This document shows positions 34,277-38,019 of a DNA stretch of 38,019 nucleotides, piece by piece. The number at the start of each line of letters is the position of its first letter. The first letter of the stretch is position 1. The translations under genes and the position numbers were made by a program. The notes below the pieces were generated by a model, which saw nothing but the letters and a program-made list of their open reading frames with translations, was not told the DNA's origin and searched no databases. The stretch is from Flavobacteriaceae bacterium (GTDB taxonomy: Bacteria; Bacteroidota; Bacteroidia; Flavobacteriales; Flavobacteriaceae), in NCBI GenBank assembly GCA_002700465.1, contig PADT01000060.1, forward strand, positions 1-38,019, in the 5' to 3' direction.

Positions 34277-35710
34277 ATGTTAAAAAGAAATTTTAAAGAA
34301 AATATTGAAAGTGAAATTTTTCATGCAATTTCAAATTGTTGTGATAAAACAAAAACAGAATGTTATGTAATTGGAGGATTTGTAAGAGATATCATTATAG
34401 GTAAAAGGTTAGTTAAAGATATAGATATTCTTGTAGTAGGAAGTGGAATTGATATTGCTAAACTAACTGCTAGAAAATTAAAGGTTAAATCTAAAATAAC
34501 AGTTTTTAAAAACTTTGGAACTGCCATGTTTAGATACAATGGTTATGATATTGAATTTGTTGGCACAAGAAAAGAAAGTTATAATAAATCCAGTAGAAAT
34601 CCAGTAGTTTCGCCTGGAACGTTAGATGATGATTTAAATAGAAGAGACTTCACGATTAATGCCTTAGGAATAAGTTTAAACAGAAAGAGCTGGGGAGATT
34701 TTCTAGATAAGTTTAATGGAATAACAGATTTAGAAAATAAAATACTTAAAACTCCCTTAGAACCAAGACAAACATTTTCTGATGACCCTTTAAGAATGCT
34801 AAGAGCAGCGCGATTTTCTAGTCAACTAAATTTTAAAATTGATGTTAATTCTTTTAAGGGTTTGATTGCGGAAAAAGAAAGAATAAAAATTATTTCTCCA
34901 GAAAGAATTTCCGAAGAAATAAATAAAATTATAATGACTTCTAAACCATCTGTTGGATTTAAAATATTAGAATCAACAGGTCTATTAAAAATAATAATCC
35001 CTGAACTTACAGATTTAAAAGGAATTGAAGAATTTGAGGGGCAGAAACATAAAGATAATTTCTTTCATACATTAGAAGTTTTAGATAATATTTGTTTAAA
35101 AACAGAAAGTCTTTGGTTGAGATGGGCTGCATTACTACATGACATTGGAAAAGCTCCTACTAAATTATTTGTAAAAAAAACTGGTTGGACTTTTCATGGT
35201 CATGAACTCAAAGGATCTAAAATGGTTTATAAATTATTTAAAAGATTACATCTTCCCTTAAATAATAAATTGAGATATGTACAAAAAATTATTTATTTAA
35301 GTTCTAGACCAATAGTTCTTTCAAATAATAATATTACTGATTCAGCTGTAAGAAGATTAATTTACGATTGTAATGAAGATATTGATGATTTATTAACTCT
35401 TTGTGAAGCGGATATTACGACTAAAAACCCATTGAGATTTAAGAAATATTTAAATAATTTTAAATTAGTTAGAGAGAAAATAAAAATAGTTGAAGAGAGA
35501 GATTCTATTAGAAATTTTCAACCGCCTGTAAGTGGTGAAGAAATTATGAACTACTTTAATATAAAACCATCAAAAGAAATTGGAATTATAAAAGAATATA
35601 TTAAAAACTCAATTTTAGATGGTAAAATTGATAATAACAAAAAATCGGCAAAGTTATTGATGATAAAAAAAGGTAAATCTCTCGGACTTAATAACAATAC
35701 TATTGAATAA
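34277..35710 (+). CDS. CCA tRNA nucleotidyltransferase with HD domain
   Basis: A 477-residue class II tRNA nucleotidyltransferase. The head domain has GGFVRD (33-38) and the metal-binding D48-I-D50 in KDIDILVVG; GTARE-like (VGTRKESY) and RRDFTINALG follow; the neck has DDPLRMLRAARF. A central HD domain (LLHDIGKAPT, about 287-296) may remove phosphate from tRNA ends. The enzyme adds or repairs CCA at tRNA 3' ends. Whether it adds all of CCA or only A cannot be told. Overlaps ctaA by 8 nt. With TsaC this makes a small tRNA-maturation group. Confidence 0.94.
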   Translation: MLKRNFKENIESEIFHAISNCCDKTKTECYVIGGFVRDIIIGKRLVKDIDILVVGSGIDIAKLTARKLKVKSKITVFKNFGTAMFRYNGYDIEFVGTRKESYNKSSRNPVVSPGTLDDDLNRRDFTINALGISLNRKSWGDFLDKFNGITDLENKILKTPLEPRQTFSDDPLRMLRAARFSSQLNFKIDVNSFKGLIAEKERIKIISPERISEEINKIIMTSKPSVGFKILESTGLLKIIIPELTDLKGIEEFEGQKHKDNFFHTLEVLDNICLKTESLWLRWAALLHDIGKAPTKLFVKKTGWTFHGHELKGSKMVYKLFKRLHLPLNNKLRYVQKIIYLSSRPIVLSNNNITDSAVRRLIYDCNEDIDDLLTLCEADITTKNPLRFKKYLNNFKLVREKIKIVEERDSIRNFQPPVSGEEIMNYFNIKPSKEIGIIKEYIKNSILDGKIDNNKKSAKLLMIKKGKSLGLNNNTIE

Positions 35711-36713
35711 TTTTATCAAAATATCTAAAATCAGTCTGGTTTTAGTTTACCTAGTAATTTTAGCTGGATCTTTAGTGAGAATGACTGGAAGTGGAATGGG
35801 ATGTCCAGACTGGCCAAAATGTTTTGGATATTATATTCCACCCTCTGAAGAAAGTGAATTACTGTTTAAAGCTAATCATGATTACAAGACCAATCAAATG
35901 ATTATTTTAAATAGTGAAAAGCTTTACACTGCTAAAGTTGACTTTAGGTCAAGTGAAAAAATAAATCTCAACGATTGGGATTTATATGAAAAACACAATT
36001 ATGTGACTTATGATCCTGTTCATACATGGATTGAATTTATTAATAGATTAATAGGAGCTGTGGCAGGTGTTTTCACATTACTAATGTTACTATTATCTTT
36101 AAAATATTGGAAAGAAAATAAAAATATTACATTAATTACATTGCTTGTAGTTTTAGGAATGGGGTTTCAAGCATGGCTTGGAAAATTAGTAGTTGATTCA
36201 AATTTAGCACCCTATAAAATAACTGTTCACATGCTAATGGCACTTGTTATTGTAGCATTAATTATTTATTTAATATACTATTCTAGAAAAAAAGATGACT
36301 ATATAAACGATAGAAAAATAAAATATTTAATAATAATCTCAATAATCTTAAGTTTGATTCAAGTAATTACAGGGACACAAGTAAGAGAATTTATTGATAT
36401 TCAATACGAACTCTCATTAAACAAAGAACTTTGGCTTAAGTCCCCAGATTTATATTTTTATTTTCACAGAACATTTTCACTATCAGTGTTTTTTATTAAT
36501 GTTTATCTATTTTATTATGCATTCAAAAAATCATATAATTTAAAAACTATTTCACTGATTTGTTTTGTAATATTATTAGAAATTTTATTAGGAATTATAA
36601 TGTATTACGGAGATTTTCCCATTTTTAGCCAGCCTTTGCACTTATTTCTAGCAACAATTTTATTTGGATGTCAATTTTATTGGAGTTTATTTTTTATAAT
36701 TAAGCATAAATGA
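35703..36713 (+). CDS. ctaA: Heme A synthase (COX15/CtaA)
   Basis: A 336-residue membrane protein with about eight helices. SLVRMTGSGMGCPDWPKCFG near the N-terminus has the cysteine pair C34/C40. The heme-binding histidines of the family are seen in HTWIEFINRLIGA, ITVHMLMAL, YFHRTFS and QPLHLFLATILFG. It oxidises heme O to heme A for aa3-type cytochrome oxidase, so this is an aerobe. The TTG start at 35703 overlaps the CCA-enzyme stop; no better in-frame ATG exists before RMTGSGMG. CtaB is not in the window. Confidence 0.93.
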   Translation: MNNFIKISKISLVLVYLVILAGSLVRMTGSGMGCPDWPKCFGYYIPPSEESELLFKANHDYKTNQMIILNSEKLYTAKVDFRSSEKINLNDWDLYEKHNYVTYDPVHTWIEFINRLIGAVAGVFTLLMLLLSLKYWKENKNITLITLLVVLGMGFQAWLGKLVVDSNLAPYKITVHMLMALVIVALIIYLIYYSRKKDDYINDRKIKYLIIISIILSLIQVITGTQVREFIDIQYELSLNKELWLKSPDLYFYFHRTFSLSVFFINVYLFYYAFKKSYNLKTISLICFVILLEILLGIIMYYGDFPIFSQPLHLFLATILFGCQFYWSLFFIIKHK

Positions 36714-37183
36714 TTTACAGATTAAGAATAATACTTGACACTAAGGAAGATGTTTTAAGGGATTTAGAAATTAAATCTTTAAATACTTTTGAAGATTTAC
36801 ATTTTGCAATTGTAAATGCATTTAAATTTGAAGGAAATGAAATGGCTTCCTTTTATTTAAGTGACTCTGAATGGAAACAAGGAGAAGAATTAACATTTGA
36901 AAGTTTCGGACAAGAAAAAGTAATGAAAGACCAAATATTAAGCTCAATAATTAATGAGAATCAAAAAAACTTTATTTATGTATATGATTTCTTAAAGTTA
37001 TGGACATTTTTTATTGAGGTTGTAGAAACAAATGATGAAAACAAGTCTAGTCATTATCCTCAAACAATTTTTTCAATTGGAGATATACCAAAAGAAGCTC
37101 CAGAAAAGTTATTTATAGATGATAAAAATGATGAATATCTTGAGGATAATTTTGAAGAAGAGGACCCTTATCAGTTTTACTAA
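36710..37183 (+). CDS. Plasmid pRiA4b ORF-3-like protein
   Basis: A 157-residue protein of the pRiA4b ORF-3-like family: YRLRIILDTKEDVLRDLEIK at the N-terminus, TFEDLHFAIVNAFKFEG (about 26-42), FYLSDSEWKQGEEL, and an acidic tail (DDKNDEYLEDNFEEEDPYQF). The family was named from a plasmid gene, but here it is an ordinary chromosomal gene, overlapping ctaA by 4 nt (ATGA). It is conserved in Bacteroidota; function is unknown. No transposase, integrase or inverted repeats lie nearby, so no mobile element is implied. Confidence 0.85.
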   Translation: MIYRLRIILDTKEDVLRDLEIKSLNTFEDLHFAIVNAFKFEGNEMASFYLSDSEWKQGEELTFESFGQEKVMKDQILSSIINENQKNFIYVYDFLKLWTFFIEVVETNDENKSSHYPQTIFSIGDIPKEAPEKLFIDDKNDEYLEDNFEEEDPYQFY

Positions 37184-38019
37184 TTAACACTTAGCATTTC
37201 ATGATTTTCATAATTTTTCAAAACATAATTAAAAGAAGCTCTAATAATTTGACCCATATTTTTAGTACTATTAAAATTTTTGTCTTTTGTTAGTTTAAAA
37301 ATTTGAGTTGATAATAATAATATATTTTCTTTTGACGAGATTTTATCGCAACTCATACATTCTATTATTTTTTTTGTTCTACTTTCTGAACTTAAAATTC
37401 GTTTAGCTATAATTGATCTTTCCTCAATTTTATATTGATCAACAGAACTTGAATCAAGTTTTTCTTTAACAAGATTCATAATAGGTTTATTTTCTTTGAA
37501 AAACTGTGGCCTATATACTTTTAAATTTCCTTCGTGGCATTGTTGATCAAAATCAATTGCTCGAATTTTATAAATGACTTGATCAAAATCGTGAGTTGGT
37601 ATTATCACGTAATTATAAGAACGCATATCTCCCAATAGCCTAATCATACACCTTTCATTAAATTTCACAAATTCTTTTGCAATCTGAGATTTTTCAGATT
37701 TACTACATTTATTAAGATGTTCTTCAAAAAATTCATCTCCAGGTATTCCAGCAACATGTTCCTCAATTAAAGTATCTCTATTAATAAGAAAATTTAAATT
37801 ATAAGGTGAAAGCAAATTCTCTAGTTCTAGACCATAAACTCTTGAGGCATCTGCTTTTTTTACATAGAAATATGTAAAATTATCGTTTAACGTATTTCTA
37901 ATTTTAATTCTAAAAGGTTTAGAATTACCAAAAGTACAATAGTCAATAGCATCAATATTTAAAAAATTAATATTAGATTCACTTCCATCTGAATGTAATA
38001 AATTATAAACTTTTTTTAA
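37180..38019 (-). CDS. Unrecognised protein, possibly kinase-like (5' end cut off)
   Basis: The minus strand is open from the window edge to a TAG at 37180-37182, at least 279 codons, so the gene starts beyond the window. The TTG at 37815 is only internal: the frame upstream continues with good coding character, including YFYVKKADASRVYGLELENL. Visible elements: that Lys-Lys segment, EEHVAGIPGDEF, RLLGDMRSYNYVIIP, and AIDFDQQCHEGNLKVYRP. The order Lys, then a D-x-R-x-x-N-like loop, then DFD recalls phosphotransferase folds, but this is weak inference, and the rest (Ser/Lys-rich helices at the C-terminus) matches nothing I know. Its stop overlaps that of the pRiA4b-like gene by 4 nt. Confidence 0.7.
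   Translation of the reverse strand, partial: LKKVYNLLHSDGSESNINFLNIDAIDYCTFGNSKPFRIKIRNTLNDNFTYFYVKKADASRVYGLELENLLSPYNLNFLINRDTLIEEHVAGIPGDEFFEEHLNKCSKSEKSQIAKEFVKFNERCMIRLLGDMRSYNYVIIPTHDFDQVIYKIRAIDFDQQCHEGNLKVYRPQFFKENKPIMNLVKEKLDSSSVDQYKIEERSIIAKRILSSESRTKKIIECMSCDKISSKENILLLSTQIFKLTKDKNFNSTKNMGQIIRASFNYVLKNYENHEMLSVN

Noticed and set aside
36710-37183. Plasmid or transposon insertion suggested by the pRiA4b family name
   Set aside because: No transposase, target duplication, inverted repeats or composition shift; the gene overlaps ctaA in an operon-like way.
37180-37815. A complete 211-residue gene starting at TTG 37815
   Set aside because: The frame stays open for another 68 codons to the window edge with normal coding character, so the TTG is internal and the gene is partial.
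1-38019. CRISPR array, tRNA, rRNA or attachment site
   Set aside because: No regularly spaced repeats, no cloverleaf-like segments, no rRNA-like GC-rich blocks and no integrase were seen on reading both strands.

Overview
The window looks like a chromosomal segment of a marine, proteorhodopsin-bearing member of the Flavobacteriia (Bacteroidota). The signs are strongly AT-rich DNA, Bacteroidota-type promoter boxes (TAnnTTTG) instead of sigma-70 boxes, no clear Shine-Dalgarno sequences, frequent TTG starts, a flavobacterial green-tuned proteorhodopsin with its retinal genes, and Bacteroidota gene neighbours (zapA-6S-like RNA-rny; OstA-like/aminotransferase/TPR/DUF368-DUF368/aroE/DUF349). Genes are tightly packed. 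No gap exceeds 300 bases, and no rRNA, tRNA, CRISPR array, insertion sequence or prophage was seen.

Layout. 1-2004: light-harvesting cassette. The start of lycopene cyclase (crtY, cut by the window edge) and proteorhodopsin lie on the minus strand; the beta-carotene dioxygenase gene blh is divergent on the plus strand. CrtY makes beta-carotene, Blh cleaves it to retinal, and proteorhodopsin uses retinal to pump protons. 2028-4989: a VWA protein and a Mg-chelatase-I-like AAA+ ATPase in a tight pair, followed by a small membrane protein. 5040-7176: two small exported proteins and a divergent TetR regulator with a good candidate operator. 7179-10137: divergent sialate-O-acetylesterase-like esterase and lipoprotein sulfatase, suggesting use of acetylated and sulfated glycans.

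10134-12491 (minus): ZapB-like coiled coil, ZapA, a 6S-like RNA and RNase Y. 12611-16675: M23 peptidase converging on a cysteine desulfurase and ornithine aminotransferase. 16776-31085 (plus, almost uninterrupted): SPOUT RNA methyltransferase, M48 protease, Rel/SpoT, Fur-family regulator, PurA, OstA-like protein, class III aminotransferase, TPR protein, two DUF368 proteins (family linked to undecaprenyl-phosphate recycling), AroE, DUF349. 31086-32837 (minus): ruvX-def-mazG. 32921-37183 (plus): dapD, threonylcarbamoyl-AMP synthase, CCA-adding enzyme, heme A synthase, and a pRiA4b-ORF3-like protein. 37180-38019 (minus): an unrecognised gene cut by the window edge.

Most of the window is conserved housekeeping. 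The parts most worth a second look are the retinal/rhodopsin cassette, the 6S-like RNA, the TetR operator with its unknown exported target, the VWA/AAA+ pair, the tandem DUF368 genes, the interlocked stop codons at convergent gene ends, and the unknown gene at the right edge. I did not find a convincing wholly new system.
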